Positions 32,059-43,657 are shown, counted from the stretch's first letter. The stretch is DNA of 64,000 nucleotides from Acanthosepion pharaonis (GCA_903632075.3 CAHIKZ030002089.1:260001-324000), one strand, 5' to 3'. Numbers and translations are program-made. The notes: generated from the sequence alone by a model not told the origin.

Positions 32059-32259
32059 GATGAAAAGATAAAGAATTTCGTAAGAGAATGAAATATGAAG
32101 AAAAAGAAGAAATAGATACTTGTATCCGTTTATTTCTTGAAACTTCGGATGGGCGCGTCGTCTTTCGTTGAAATTGGAATGCCACAGGATATACTAACGT
32201 TAGTTTAAAGGAGTCAAATATATATGATGCATGATTCACTAATGAATATCAAACAAAGC

Positions 32260-32420
32260 AAAAATGTTAGAATTTATTTTCTTTTTCTCCATATCTCATT
32301 CTCTGATGAAGCTATAATTAAAGAGAAACATGTTAGATTGATAAACGCTTTCTATTTGTTTTTATATTATTCTGATTCCGATCCATAGTTGATCTATATT
32401 TGACCACAACTCATATATAT
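32260..32420. repeat. Unassigned repeat, partner of 42,770-42,880 (inverted)
   Basis: 'aaacatgttagattgataaa' at about 32,326 is the reverse complement of the sequence at about 42,765-42,785 ('tatcaatctaacatgttt'). Both are followed by 'gttgatctatatttga'-like or 'tttgatctacatttga'-like sequence before a TA tract. Confidence 0.45.
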
Positions 32421-32439
32421 GAAATATTTTTTCAAAAAT

Positions 32440-32472
32440 TTTAACGTATGTTATAACAACGCAACAAAAATA

Positions 32473-32507
<35 letters not shown>

Positions 32508-32563
32508 CTTATTAAAACATTCTAACATAAGCATGTTATAACATTACTACAAAAATGGCCATT

Positions 32564-32600
<37 letters not shown>

Positions 32601-32609
32601 ATATCTATA

Positions 32610-32650
<41 letters not shown>

Positions 32651-32815
32651 TATTTATTTATTCAAAATTATGACAAAAATAGACATTTGGTTTCAACACT
32701 ACTGGTGTATTATCAAGTCTGACTTGATTAGACTCCAGTAGTGTTGAAACAAAATGGCTATTTTTCTGGTCATGCTATAACATACTTATGTTATAATTTT
32801 GAATAAATATTATTT
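32440..32815. repeat. Hairpin element with (TA)n and (CTAT)n tracts
   Basis: 'acaaaaatagccat' at about 32,463 and 'acaaaaatggccat' at about 32,550 lie in direct order. About 32,670-32,720 and 32,735-32,800 form a hairpin: 'ggtttcaacactactgg' against 'ccagtagtgttgaaac', with an inner 'caagtctgacttg'. 'ataacatacttatgttat' near 32,780 is a further palindrome. CTAT repeats occupy 32,566-32,601 and TA runs 32,477-32,503 and 32,615-32,646. Confidence 0.7.
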
Positions 32816-33464
32816 GCTCTACTTTGTATTCAGCACTTTAAAAAATAGTGTTTTTGCTAATCGAAATTTTTCCATCTATACCAACCCTGTACTCGAAGAT
32901 ATATATATGTGTTATATATATATATATATAAGAGAGTGAAAGTGTATGTGTATGCATGTAGAATTACCAAATTCTTTTCGTAGTAAATAGACAAAAACTT
33001 ATACAGACCTCTCTTGTTCATTGGATATATACGTCGTGAAAATGTTGTGAAATGGCGTCTATATTCCGTGTGGATGCAACGGTGTTGCACAATATATTAA
33101 CGTTATGAGACTCAATATATGTCGCCTGCTGATTCCTTGCAAACCTCGAAGCTTTGGATCATCAAACGCTCATCCATTCTTTTGGGCTGAGCTGAGAATT
33201 CCTTTACAAGTCTCTTACTGATTGCGAGTCCATTTTCATTTATTCTTGTTTCCTTTCTGTTTCCTCTTCTTTTTTGTCATTTGATCTTCCCAGCTCTATT
33301 AAAGAAGGTATGAAATTGAAGTTTGTCTTTTTGAATTCAACAGCGTCGTCCCTCTGAATAGGCGTCGCACTGATTGTTGTCGCAATTGCTGGGTACGAAC
33401 GTAATATTCAAAATGATCAATATTGCTGTTCTCATTTTTTTTTCTCTTTTTAAACACATTGAAT

Positions 33465-33935
33465 TCTTCTTTTACGTGACGTATCTCTTCAATTCCTCAT
33501 GAACCATGGCTCACCACAACTTTCTGTCCTGTCTTTTCTATTACGCCGACTCTCTATAAAACATTTACACAATCTCATTAGGTAGGTTACTCGCTATATT
33601 TCTTTACCCCTTTTGTCATCAATATACCCTGTGAGTGTCTAATTCTCCAAGACTCCGTTTCTTCCTCATTATATATCTCGAATTTTAACTGTCTCTTTCT
33701 AATTTTATATATATGTTTTGGTGTTGTTTCCATTTATCTTAAAATGTCTTCATTAATTACATATTCCATCCATAGCATTCTCAGTATCCTTCTGTAGAAT
33801 CCAATCTCTGCTGTTTTAAGTTTCTTCTTCAGTCTCTGCGAAGAGATTGTCCAGCATCCACAGTCGTGCAGAAGGATCGATATTACATAGCAGTTCAACA
33901 TTATTTTTGTTTTTAGAGTTTTGCTGTTTCTTAGT
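33465..33935 (-). mobile_element. RTE-like LINE 3' tail (copy 3)
   Basis: It follows 59,400-59,830 in order: 'ttacgtgacgtatctcttca', 'ttctccaagactccgtttct', 'ccatagcattctcagtatcc', 'ttctgtagaatccaatctct', 'gaagagattgtccagcatcc'. On the minus strand these encode the 'LHDCGCWTISSQRLKKKLK' and 'FYRRILRM' region with stops. Confidence 0.72.
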
Positions 33936-34020
33936 CCATCGTTGAACTGTGAGGGAGCATATTTTACTGGGTCGTGCGCCTAGGGTTTTCGACTTTTACG
34001 TCATTTTTTGAAACACTTCA

Positions 34021-34046
34021 CACACACACACACACACATACACACA

Positions 34047-34110
<64 letters not shown>
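34021..34110. repeat. (CA)n and (TA)n microsatellites
   Basis: CA at 34,019-34,047 with interruptions, then TA at 34,057-34,110. Confidence 0.96.
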
Positions 34111-34111
<1 letters not shown>

Positions 34112-34514
34112 TTCCGTATCTGCTTGATTTTGATATTTCTAATTCGTAGCACGAATTCTGGACAGTTTCACTTGTTGAAAACCCATTTTCTCTTCTTGGA
34201 TAGAAAATGGAATATCGGAGATTAACTGTGACCAAATATGCGTGTATTTAAATATCTTACTGCTTTAGTATGAATATTTAGTATAGCTTAGGTATTTTGT
34301 CTATGAAGAATAGTTGGATTTAAATATTCGCCTGAGAAAACGAATGTCTGTTCATTGGAAGAATTTATGAATTGCTTTAATTTGGTTTGTCTGGGTGTGC
34401 TGAGTTAAAGCAAATCTTTGTGGAAAATATTTAAAAACATATCCTAAAGAGATCTTTTTAACACTTTGAAATAATGTTTCAGAGTGGTATTTGCTTCAAC
34501 AGAATTTTTAAGCA

Positions 34515-34620
34515 AAATTCTTTTCGAATGTGAAACCCTTTCAGGACGTAAGTGATTATGGCTCTCCACAGCTACCCGTTCTTTATTATCTTTCAAGAGC
34601 TGTGCTTATTTTTGGAAAGA
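34515..34620 (-). mobile_element. RTE-like 3' end fragment
   Basis: 'ccctttcaggacgtaagtga' and 'tggctctccacagctacccg' match the terminal part of the other RTE-like tails ('cctttcagaacgtatcatgg', 'ttctccacctcc'). Confidence 0.45.
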
Positions 34621-34689
34621 TCCCAGAGTAATTGTCTGTCGACGTCTTTGGGATTTGGCGTTTTCCTTCTCTTAGGATAATAGCTACTC

Positions 34690-34870
34690 AAGGTCTAAGA
34701 GCCCAGTCTTCGCTGCTGTTTAAGCTATCGATGGTGTGGAAGAATAGGTTCATGCCTTTTCCACTGGTATTAGTACGAAAGCACTAAAAAGACTAGGTGG
34801 GAATTTGAACTCGGCACACCGATTCCACTTTCCGCGCTGATAAACATTATCTGCGCGTCTCTTTTCGAGA
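34690..34870 (-). mobile_element. Family A SINE fragment
   Basis: 'ttcatgccttttccactggt', 'gggaatttgaactcggcaca' and 'ccgattccactttccgcgct' follow the minus-strand copy at 8360-8470. Confidence 0.65.
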
Positions 34871-34974
34871 GTGGGAAACAGATCAAGGCTTCTCAAATAT
34901 CCAGTCCGTACTGTTGAATCCTAATGTTCTAGAGGAAAGCTGTTTTAAAAAAGGCAGCATAATAATCATTTGAT

Positions 34975-35120
34975 GCCTTGAAAGCTGCCACTTCAGCTTG
35001 GAAAATGGAATCGTCAAACTGAGTTCAAATTACGAGTGAGTCAGTTTCTCTTCAATTATTTGTTTAGGAAATAGATTAATCCATCTTCCTGCTCTCTCCA
35101 TCTTCTAGGGTAACTAGCAG
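34975..35120 (+). mobile_element. Family A SINE fragment (decayed)
   Basis: 'ggaatcgtcaaactgagttc', 'aattatttgtttaggaaata', 'gattaatccatcttcctgct' and 'ccatcttctagggtaactag' follow the plus-strand copies at 14,895 and 25,710. Confidence 0.55.
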
Positions 35121-36068
35121 TGTAGGCTGGAGACTTTAGTTTTGATTGTCAACTAAACTAAGAAAAGAGCCACACTCAATTAGAAAATCACATTGAATTC
35201 AAAGGCTTTGGGAAAAACGGAAATATATCCAATATCACACCTAGGAAAAATAATGACAAAGCAATTTTTACAGAAACTACAGAAAAAAAAGTTAGGCAGA
35301 GCCATAATCGCCTTCTTCCTGAAAATATATAGCACTTAAAGAGAGGCTACACTATTTATAATTTTTAGAACAATCGTTATCTTTGCAAGAGTTGTTCAGA
35401 ATATTAATTCCATTGTTGTGTCGTTGCTGTTGTTGTTACAACTTTCCGAGATGTCAAAATAGCACAATATTGTCAAAAGATATATGAATTATCAAACCGA
35501 CAAATCAAAACCTACCGAAATACTAATACAGAAATTACAATGAAATATAAAAATTGCATTAGTTTACAATAAAACAAAATAACGTAATCTTTTTAGAGGA
35601 GAAAATAGCATAAATTACATTTCCAGATCAGGATAAAGGCCTAAACGTCAGATCCCCATTCAAAATGTAGATAAGAAAACAAATTCTTACTACTCACCCG
35701 AAAACCACATCACGAATTTAAATAATCCGCCAGAGTTTAACGCTAATAAACTTTATTTCACGTGCAAAATTTTAAATCTGAGGAAGTATACAAATAACTA
35801 AATATATAAATAAATAACACTATATAAGATAATAAATAAAATAAACAATCAAAAAATTGTCCCTACTATGAATGATCTACAAAACATTTCCTACACAAAG
35901 ACCAGAAATAAATTGTTTTTCCTCTTTCCTCTAATCCCATAAAATCTTGGTGCTTTATGTAGAGCCTACAAAAAGAGGAGTAATACACACTTGAATGATT
36001 AAGGCATTGAACTCCAAGTCACTATGAAGTGTTAATTCATGTGCCAATACTGTCTTTCTCTCTCTCAC
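35121..36068. other. Gap, mostly unrecognised
   Basis: 35,285-35,345 ('ggcagagccataatcgcctt') looks like the terminal bases of a plus-strand RTE-like tail. The rest is AT-rich without a recognised element. Confidence 0.35.
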
Positions 36069-36099
36069 TATATATATATATATATATATATAGTATATA

Positions 36100-36346
36100 T
36101 AGATGAAAAGATTAAATATCAATTTTTATCCCGTCATCGATGTTGCTTGGTAACATTTTTTGGTAGAAGTTCCAATCTTCAGCGGTTAAGGTTTTAAACG
36201 GTATTTCCCCCAGCGAAAAAAAAAAAAAATGGAAATACCGTTTAAAATCACAACCCCTGAAGATTAGAAATTTTACCAAAAAATCTTCCCAAGAAACATC
36301 TATGTTGGGAATAAATTGATATTTTTAATTTAAGTAATCTTTTCAT
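36100..36346. repeat. Fold-back element, arms about 110-120 bp
   Basis: The left arm 36,103-36,211 ('atgaaaagattaaatatcaa', 'cattttttggtagaagttcc', 'ttttaaacggtatttccccc') is mirrored by the right arm 36,227-36,346 ('ggaaataccgtttaaaatca', 'attttaccaaaaaatctt', 'agtaatcttttcatacaata'). The loop is a short A run. A TA tract (36,069-36,093) touches the left arm. No coding capacity. Confidence 0.85.
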
Positions 36347-36683
36347 ACAATATGATTAACGCTCTATTTTTAATATCATTAATATTGAGCACTATATGTA
36401 AAAAAAATATCTGCTGTTTCTTAAAACTTATTTTCTGAATAGTGCCTTTAAGCGAAATTCTTCTCGTCAGTTTTCTAAAGTAAGTGTTTATACATATTTT
36501 ATCACTTTAAAAGTTATTTTTTAATTGATTCTTTAGAAAATTGATTTGGTTTACGTCTGAATACGAAACTGAGTAGATATGAAATTTTCGAGACTATTTG
36601 ACGAGAAGTATTTCGCTTAAAGACATTATTCAGACTTGCCTTATGAGGTTAGTCTTTCGTAGCTCATTCGGTTTAGAGCACAT

Positions 36684-36686
<3 letters not shown>

Positions 36687-36739
<53 letters not shown>
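36687..36739. repeat. (TA)n microsatellite
   Basis: About 26 AT units. Confidence 0.97.
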
Positions 36740-36741
<2 letters not shown>

Positions 36742-36759
36742 GTGTGTGTGCGTGTCTGT

Positions 36760-37000
36760 AAACGCATGTAACTACCACTAATCAAGATGAATGGATGTCC
36801 TCTCGGAGACAGCACCGGACCTTGAAAGACAGTTGGGATTGCACCCGGCCTCAAGGGACATACAATCCATTGTAGGGGAGGATGGCAAGATGTTCAATGT
36901 CAGGGTTAACCAATAGCTTTAACTCCTATACACGCAAATGGCCTCCAGATTTTCCCTCTACCTCTAGTGTCTCCCTGGCCTTGTAAAGTTTGCACCTCGC
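36760..37000. other. GC-richer unassigned segment
   Basis: A sequence with balanced composition ('ctctcggagacagcaccgga', 'gcacccggcctcaagggaca') that stands out from the surroundings. A minus frame crosses it without a recognised motif. Probably an unidentified repeat. Confidence 0.3.
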
Positions 37001-37275
37001 TGTAAAAAATTAAACCATAAATGTAAATCAAATAATTATCTGTATATTGTGTGTGAATCAGTAAATAATCGATATTCATTTTTTCTATTCATGTTTTAAA
37101 TTTGTATTAAGTCATAAACACAGGGAACACAGTAAGGATCAAAATCATTCGATAAGTAATAACATGCAAGAATAACATTTCCAAACTTTTTTTAGTAAAT
37201 ATCTTAATCTGGCACCTTGTTGGAATTTAATTTGAGAACAATATTTACAAGTTCACATTCTCGCTATTTTTTCTT

Positions 37276-37525
37276 TCTCACTCCAACCTCTTTTTACTTT
37301 CAAAACCGGCTCCCAAAAGCCTTGATTCTTATCAGAGATAAGAATATATTTTCTAACGAGAGAGCTGGAAAATATAAAAAGGAATTCCACCAACATTATT
37401 CTTTCCATGGTGCCATAAATTCTGGGGGAAACCTCTCAGCTTGTTCACTCCAACCTGTTTTCATTACTTTCAAAACCGGTTCCCAGAGCCCTACTTCTTA
37501 TAAGAGATAAGAATATATTTTCTGA
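37276..37525 (+). repeat. Imperfect direct repeat, unit spacing about 168 bp
   Basis: 'ctttcaaaaccggctcccaa' and 'gagataagaatatattttct' (37,276-37,352) recur as 'ctttcaaaaccggttcccag' and 'gagataagaatatattttct' (37,444-37,525), both after 'cactccaacct'. This looks like a tandem duplication inside a larger unassigned element. Confidence 0.8.
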
Positions 37526-38110
37526 CCAATGAAGGGGCCAGGAAATTTGTTCAACAATTTCGGAGGGAAAAGTCCCCGATTCTTCGGAGCTAACTAAATA
37601 TCCATAAATTTGGAGAATCTTTGCCTATTTGCCTGTGAGAATTCAGCCAACGGTGTGTAAGGTCGACGAGGGGGAGCTCCGGTCAACTTCAGAACCACTT
37701 TCAACCAAAGAACTACCTACTAAAGGGCTGTTGGGAACGAATGTCGGCCCACAATTCAAGACCAATTCAAAGTTGCATCTCTTCACCACTCCTTCTGGCG
37801 AACCCACTGGACTTCTGTCGTCGACCTATGAACTCACTTGCAAGATTCCTATATCTACCATCAATTTTTCTACTCTACAAGAACTGTGAGTGTTTCTAAA
37901 CCGTAACAAAATTCTACTCGATTAAAGAACTTTTTAGGCGCCTAGAGAAATATTTTTTTTTTTGTTATGAACATTTTCTCTTCCCTTAAGGGACATTTTC
38001 TCTTTTCCCTTTCTTTCACGCTTGTCTTTATCCCTTTACCCTTTTTTTCTGTATATGTAAATAAACACTTTCTTCTTTATATTGTTACACACCGAACAGG
38101 AGTTTTTTCT
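37526..38110 (+). other. Unassigned block with an 86-codon frame and LTR-like 3' part
   Basis: 37,629-37,889 is open for 86 codons with balanced composition, starting 'MPVRIQPTVCKVDEGELRST' and ending 'ISTINFSTLQEL'. I do not recognise the protein. Downstream, pyrimidine-rich DNA contains 'tgtaaataaacactttc' (a polyadenylation-type AATAAA near 38,060). Together with the direct repeat upstream this could be a decayed LTR or other retroelement, but no protease, reverse transcriptase or primer-binding site was found. Confidence 0.3.
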
Positions 38111-38785
38111 TTATTCGTCCGCGCTTAAAAGAGAGTTTGTCCGCTCTAATCTTGCTGTTTTTTTACTCGCGTTTTGTCGCAATATTTTAACCTCAACCCT
38201 TGGATGCGGGAAAGCCTGGAAAAACCTTCCCACAATCTTACTATACTCGTGAATTCATCTGCTAGATCAGCTCGCTAACCAACAAGCTGAATTTGTCTCC
38301 TCACACATGCAGATAACGTTCTATTTTCTCGTCAGAAAACTGTAGTTATCGTTTAATCTTTCTGTACCTTCAAAAATTTGAATGACTATCTTGAATGAAT
38401 TTATGTGATGAGTTAGTCATATCTGATTCCTTTCTTAGTTTAAAAGGGGGGGGGGATTATTTTAGTCTTTTCTCTTTCTTATCACTGTAAATTTGAGCAC
38501 TATAATCGAAGTTGCCACAAAGCACTCGATCGACTGCCATGGTCACTTCCTTTCATTCTGTGTATTTGTACACTAGAGTGCCTCCAGGCAAGACGAATGA
38601 AACCCACATCGTTTGTTTACGTGCTCGTCTGCTATTGGATACCGCAGCACCACCCACTGTTAGCCTCTCCTCCGTTGATTATCACGTGACTTTCAACTTA
38701 TGTGTGACTAGTGTTTCCTATTAGGGCGATACTTTTATGCGACTTCCTTTTGTATGAAGCCACCACACCATACCCACACGTCCAC

Positions 38786-38844
38786 TCTATTCTCTCTCTC
38801 TCTCTCCCTCTCCTCTCCTTCTCTCTCTCTCTCTCTCTCTCTCT
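38786..38844. repeat. (CT)n microsatellite, interrupted
   Basis: A CT-rich stretch of about 55 bases with CCCT interruptions. The Arg-Glu repeat frames on the minus strand are artefacts. Confidence 0.93.
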
Positions 38845-38986
38845 GGGTGGAGATGTCCATGACGCCCGCACGTATAGTCTCCAGCGTACATTATAAGGAA
38901 ATATGTCCGTATCCAGTTCTGACAACAGATGTTAGATCTTGGTCAAGCGACACGTCACCTGGGTATTCATAACCTTATGTTGTTAC

Positions 38987-38994
<8 letters not shown>

Positions 38995-39043
<49 letters not shown>
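38995..39043. repeat. (TA)n microsatellite
   Basis: An AT run after a short A run. Confidence 0.97.
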
Positions 39044-39046
<3 letters not shown>

Positions 39047-39139
39047 TTTGGTCTATTCCTTGATATGCTCAACAAAAGTCAGTCGAATATTTTTCCTTCA
39101 TTCTGACCCATTTTTATGTTAGCAGATTTTTTTTTAAAG

Positions 39140-39720
39140 GGTTTACAGAGAGGGGGAGAAAGAGCAAAGAGGCGTGATAGAGGAAAGGATGAAGAGAAGG
39201 AGATTAGATCGAGGAATCTGAAAATGTCGATTGACATTGCATTTGAATAATTGAAGATTATAACTATCACGGGAGCAAGGAAGAGGAAGGGAGTTCCGCA
39301 GACGGGAAGTGCGAGACATGAAGCTATTGGAGCAGAAGAGACGGCTATATTTAACCGTTTCGACAGTGAAAGGGTGGGACTGAAATGTCAACCTAGTAGC
39401 ACGTTTAAATTCATGCAGTTTGAAAACCAGCGAAAGTAGCTCGTCGGTGCAGTTGCCGTGAAAGTATTTGTAGAAAAGACAGAGGGAGGCGACGGCACGT
39501 CCGTGAGAGAGTGACCCTAAACGAGATGCCAGATCAGGACCAACCACATTGCATATCCGTCTCTAGATTTTGTCAAGGACCTTGAAATGATCAGTGTGGG
39601 TTCAAGACCGTATATGGCAGCAGTATTCCATGCAAGAGCGAATAGTTGACTTACAGATTTGAAGGATCGACTCAGGCGATAAAAAACTTTGATAAATAAA
39701 TCTGGGATATCCCTCAAACA
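39140..39720 (-). mobile_element. Non-LTR retrotransposon 3' end (jockey/CR1-like), best tail
   Basis: A 134-codon open segment on the minus strand (39,547-39,143) starts 'VGPDLASRLGSLSHGRAVAS' and continues 'LCLFYKYFHGNCTDELLSLV', 'TRLTFQSHPFTVETVKYSRL' and 'LRNSLPLPCSRDSYNLQLFK', ending 'CNVNRHF'. Upstream (39,548-39,720), frameshifted, are relics of 'YCCHIW' and 'LDKIQ..ICNVV'. This tail is characteristic of jockey/CR1-type LINEs. The clade cannot be settled without the reverse transcriptase. It is 5'-truncated and joins an RTE-like tail at about 39,720. A 111-codon frame spanning that joint (39,517-39,852) is a chance fusion. Confidence 0.88.
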
Positions 39721-40210
39721 TAGTATCTCCCCTCTTTTATTTACCGTAAACCCCTTCAAAACATAGACGGTCATGGATTTCCACAACTTCCTATCCCTTG
39801 TAGTGCTTAGTAATATTAGTATTTTGCCATCCATCCCTGTTTCGCCATTCATTCATTCACACAAGCTCGTCAAGGAAGTGGTCCGCTGACTTCCCCTGGC
39901 CCTTTTGCCTTTGATATGTCTTGTAAGTGTCAATTTCTCCTATCCGTCCCCCTTCATTATGTCTAATAGATTTTTCAACTCTCTCTCTGATGCTAGGCGT
40001 GTTTTTTTTTTTTTAACTATTTTCTTTAAGTTTTCTTCGATGCTTCTACGTTTCGTCCATGGCATTCTTGACATCCTCCTGTAGAACTAAATTTCTTTTG
40101 CCGCACCATTTTTTTTTCTTTAATCTGTGAGTAGATTGTTCAGAATTCACTGCCATATGAAAGGATATATATTATATGAAGCTATTTTATATTTGACACG
40201 TATAGTTTTA
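39721..40210 (-). mobile_element. RTE-like LINE 3' tail (copy 4)
   Basis: Minus strand 'RDRKLWKSMTVYVLKGF' near 39,800-39,745. Further 5' the order matches the other copies: 'atgtctaatagatttttcaa', 'tccatggcattcttgacatc', 'ctcctgtagaactaaatttc', 'gagtagattgttcagaattc'. Frameshifted throughout. Confidence 0.78.
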
Positions 40211-40419
40211 TCGTTGCATAAACTGTGTTATCAAAAACAATCTGATATTTTTGTAAGGATTGGAAAATAACTTCGCACTACTTTGTGAAATCGTCATTTC
40301 AATATGAGTTCAAAATATATTTGAAACAGTTTTACTCATACTATCAGATATTTTAACAGTACTTTTAGTATTTTTAGTTGCTTTACATATGTAAGTCTTT
40401 AAACTTTTAAAGATATATA

Positions 40420-40860
40420 GTGGGTGTCAAAGATGACGCATTTTTTTACGTCTGGATCGACACGTCTACTGAATGTCAGTATAGTATGTGTGTGTTCTGC
40501 CCGAGGGCGGGGGGCCTTGTCGTATTTTTTGTAGACTCATCACAACGTGTCAACGACGTTAACTTGTAAGGTTGCATTAACAGAAAATGGATAATAAATT
40601 CCAAGGTGTTAAAACGCTTCGTCATCTAAACTAGTGGTTTCTGTTAAAATGGTTTGATGTGAGGTCTGGCAAGACACATCACTTAAGTCGACATACTCAG
40701 TCATGATAGCAGTATTCAGTACTCACTTAGACAAGTCACTGCAATAGTATTATCTCCGAGACAATTACCCAGGGCTACTTATCATGAAATGATTAGACCA
40801 TTCATGATAAAATGGAGGATAACTGGCTCTTACCATAACAAAAAATAAAAAAAAAAAAAA
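40420..40860. other. Unassigned sequence with transposon-like start
   Basis: 'tatagtgggtgtcaaagatg' at about 40,418 could be a DNA-transposon end, and a short plus frame begins 'MDNKFQGVKTLRHLN' at about 40,588. No matching opposite end was found and stops follow quickly. Confidence 0.25.
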
Positions 40861-40904
40861 AAACAAGAAAGTAAATTCTATATATTCATTCAGTCAGTTA
40901 TGTG

Positions 40905-41165
40905 CCATACATGATACACGACTGAGGAGGCAGATTTTTTCCTGCAGTGGGTTGCCATTTCTTTCTACGGTAGACCAGTTGCCATCCCCGGCTATAGAAC
41001 CTGGCCTGTCCTGCTATTTACCCATAGATGGAGGGAGAAAAAGATGATTCATACCTTTCCCAAGCCCGTAAGTGAATGTAATGGATTCGACTGGAATTCG
41101 AACTCGGCTCTCCGATTCCTCAATCCGTACCGCTATCCATTGCTCCATCGTGCCTCCTTCAATAC
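40905..41165 (-). mobile_element. tRNA-derived SINE, family A (no 5S head)
   Basis: The minus-strand head reads 'aggcacgatggagcaatgga' with 'gagccgagttcgaattccag' as B-box region. The body has 'ctttccatctatgggtaaat'-type sequence and 'gaccagttgccatccccggc' read on the plus strand at about 40,970. Among the family A copies this one has the clearest A and B boxes. Confidence 0.78.
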
Positions 41166-41244
41166 ATATCGTTAATTGAAGAAAAAATATTGTGATGTTT
41201 TTTGAACAGTTCGGAATTTTTCAGCTACACCACTTCGCAAAGTT

Positions 41245-41305
41245 AGCATAAGGTTGTGACAATGTTACAGTTGTGAACATATTACAGTTGTGACAATGTT
41301 ACAAT
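41245..41305 (+). repeat. Short tandem repeat
   Basis: Three imperfect units of 'gttgtgacaatgttaca'-type sequence in a row. Confidence 0.7.
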
Positions 41306-41309
41306 GTGA

Positions 41310-42405
41310 TTTGGAATATAGTTGATTGCAACATCGCCTCAACGCCACATATTCTTCAATCAAAATACCCCCAGACTGTAACATTATGTATTAACTGGGG
41401 TAAAAAGTTGTCAGGTAGAGTGATCCTTGGTGATCAAGTTAGTTTTCGATTTATAATCACTTACACTAAATCAAGACGATTAAATCTTTATTCAGCAGCT
41501 AGGTTGAATATCATAGTAGCAACCAGGCAACGCGAGAAAAGCAGAAAAAAGATAGGTATTCATTTCTGTTGATTATTCATATACCATGAAGCACGACGAA
41601 AGGTCGATAACAGTGTATACGCCTCCACGAAAACTGAGACCAGTGGGAAAATCTGTACAGCGAAAGGTTTCGATTTTCTAATAAATATAAACACTTAGAT
41701 CATATTACATCCTATAATTTGACGGATTGATGAAGCTTGTTGTCTGTTGCTAAGTGCAAAGATATTTTTTTATTATTATTCTTTCAGAAGGAGGACGTGA
41801 GTAGTTTTTAGTTGAAAACAGATTAAAAGAATTAATTTCTTTTAAGATATCATACAATTTGGTTTGTTTCCGTAATGAGCGTTGACAAAAATTTACACAC
41901 TCATGCAGTGCATCTTAATGAAGCGAAAAAGTCGAAAATTCATCGAAGAACCTCTTTCTTGTTGTTAATACAATCCAGTGGTTAATTTAGTCAAATTATT
42001 TAGCGGTAATTCTTTTTTCATCTTCTCTTTGACGAAGTAAGATTTAAAAACAAAAAAGACGATATCAAAGAAACACCGAATTTAAAAAAAAAAAAAAAAA
42101 AAAAACGTAACTGCTTCATTACGCACATTTTAAAATAAAACAAGCCCCACCCGACTATAATACTGAAAATGTCGAATTAATTTTATTGAAGTCAAGATAA
42201 TTATGATGGTGTCGGGATTTTTGCAGTGATGTATAACTGTTGAACAAATTATACACCAGCACGAATATTCCAACATGGAGACTGTATCATTTCAGCTGAA
42301 ACAACTTTGTATAATGCTCTTCGTAAATTCTTGTCTGAAAATATGAGGCCATTTTCTCACCGATTCTTTTATTTTATTTTTAGCAATGATATTCACCTTG
42401 TAAAT
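41310..42405. other. Gap without a recognised gene
   Basis: An 88-codon plus frame at 41,306-41,572 has no recognised motif and no convincing splice sites. A run of A residues lies at 42,080-42,105. Confidence 0.35.
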
Positions 42406-42409
42406 GAAC

Positions 42410-42685
42410 CAAGAGCCGCTCAAGTGAGAGAATTACAGAGTAAGAGGTATAGTTTATGCGAATAGGTAGGGAAGATAACGGTTAACACTAGACTTGAACA
42501 GGTTAAAAAGGTAGTGATTGGGAAAGTATACTCTTGGGAGTTTATCTCACAAAGCAGCGGTTCGTAGGAAGAAGCTGTTCGACTGAAAATTACATCCCAC
42601 CAACGGAATGCGAAAGAAATGAGGCTGATTCGCTATAACTGGCGTGGTAGATATTTTACATACATATCTATTTTCCTGCAACGCG
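42410..42685 (-). mobile_element. Non-LTR retrotransposon 3' tail (jockey/CR1-like, subgroup of 63,370)
   Basis: It aligns with 63,375-63,600: 'agataacggttaacactaga', 'gtagtgattgggaaagtata', 'ggaagaagctgttcgactga', 'ttacatcccaccaacggaat'. Minus-strand coding is decayed. Confidence 0.68.
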
Positions 42686-42888
42686 GTAGGTTCCTGAAAC
42701 AATATAAATCCGTTAAAAAAAGCGACAATTCCACTTCTGATGCTGATTTTTCATCTGTCACCAGTTATCAATCTAACATGTTTCACTTTTATTAAAGCCT
42801 CGCCAGAGATTGAAAGAAGGGGAATGCTTGTTCTTTATCTGTCATCCTGTAGGATTCCTCTCCATATTTGATCTACATTTGATATTTT

Positions 42889-42892
<4 letters not shown>

Positions 42893-42940
<48 letters not shown>
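42893..42940. repeat. (TA)n microsatellite
   Basis: About 24 AT units. Confidence 0.97.
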
Positions 42941-42943
<3 letters not shown>

Positions 42944-43479
42944 ATAAACTCAGACAAAGGATGACAGTTCATCGCCAACAAATTAGGGATCGCCGCACCA
43001 GAAAATACCGCTTAGCCAACATATAGAGGAAAGCGGGTGAGGAAATCTGCCTAATTTTAATATATTTCCATTTTATCACTAAGACGACAAAACCACCGAA
43101 CAAAAGCGTATTAATAAAGAAAGATTTTTTATCAGCAAATTCAAAACAATAATCGATTCACTGCATAAACCAGAACTATGTCCCTCAAAATAGATTCTAT
43201 CATGTATTCCTTACATTAAGCAACATATAAAACCAGTTATGTCCCATGGTTTTTTTCATTTGTTCAATACACGAGCGTCAACACGCAGAAATATAAATAT
43301 TTAAAAAACTTTTTGAGAAGCTAAAAGTGAAAGCTTTTAATATAAAACATTTTTCTAAAAAAAACACTTGTAAGTAACAAAATTTAAATTTTATTATTTC
43401 TCTGCAATAATACATGTATTATAAATATTACACATAAGTATTATGTATTTTTTCCAAATCTTATATTTTTATTCTGTCT

Positions 43480-43482
<3 letters not shown>
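42941..43482. other. Gap without a recognised gene
   Basis: AT-rich, nothing recognised. Confidence 0.4.
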
Positions 43483-43525
<43 letters not shown>

Positions 43526-43609
43526 GCTCAAGTATTAATATTCGATGGTTATAATTTATTACATTGGAATCGTAACCATGACCCAATCCATCAGATCTAC
43601 AAATTCAAA

Positions 43610-43657
<48 letters not shown>

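Noticed and set aside
39517..39852. A 111-codon frame that looks like one protein
   Set aside because: It crosses the joint between an RTE-like tail and a jockey/CR1-like tail, so it is a chance fusion of two dead elements.
40418..40860. DNA transposon starting at 'tatagtgggtgtcaaagatg'
   Set aside because: No matching opposite end was found and the short frame beginning 'MDNKFQGVKTLRHLN' stops quickly. Kept only as unassigned sequence.
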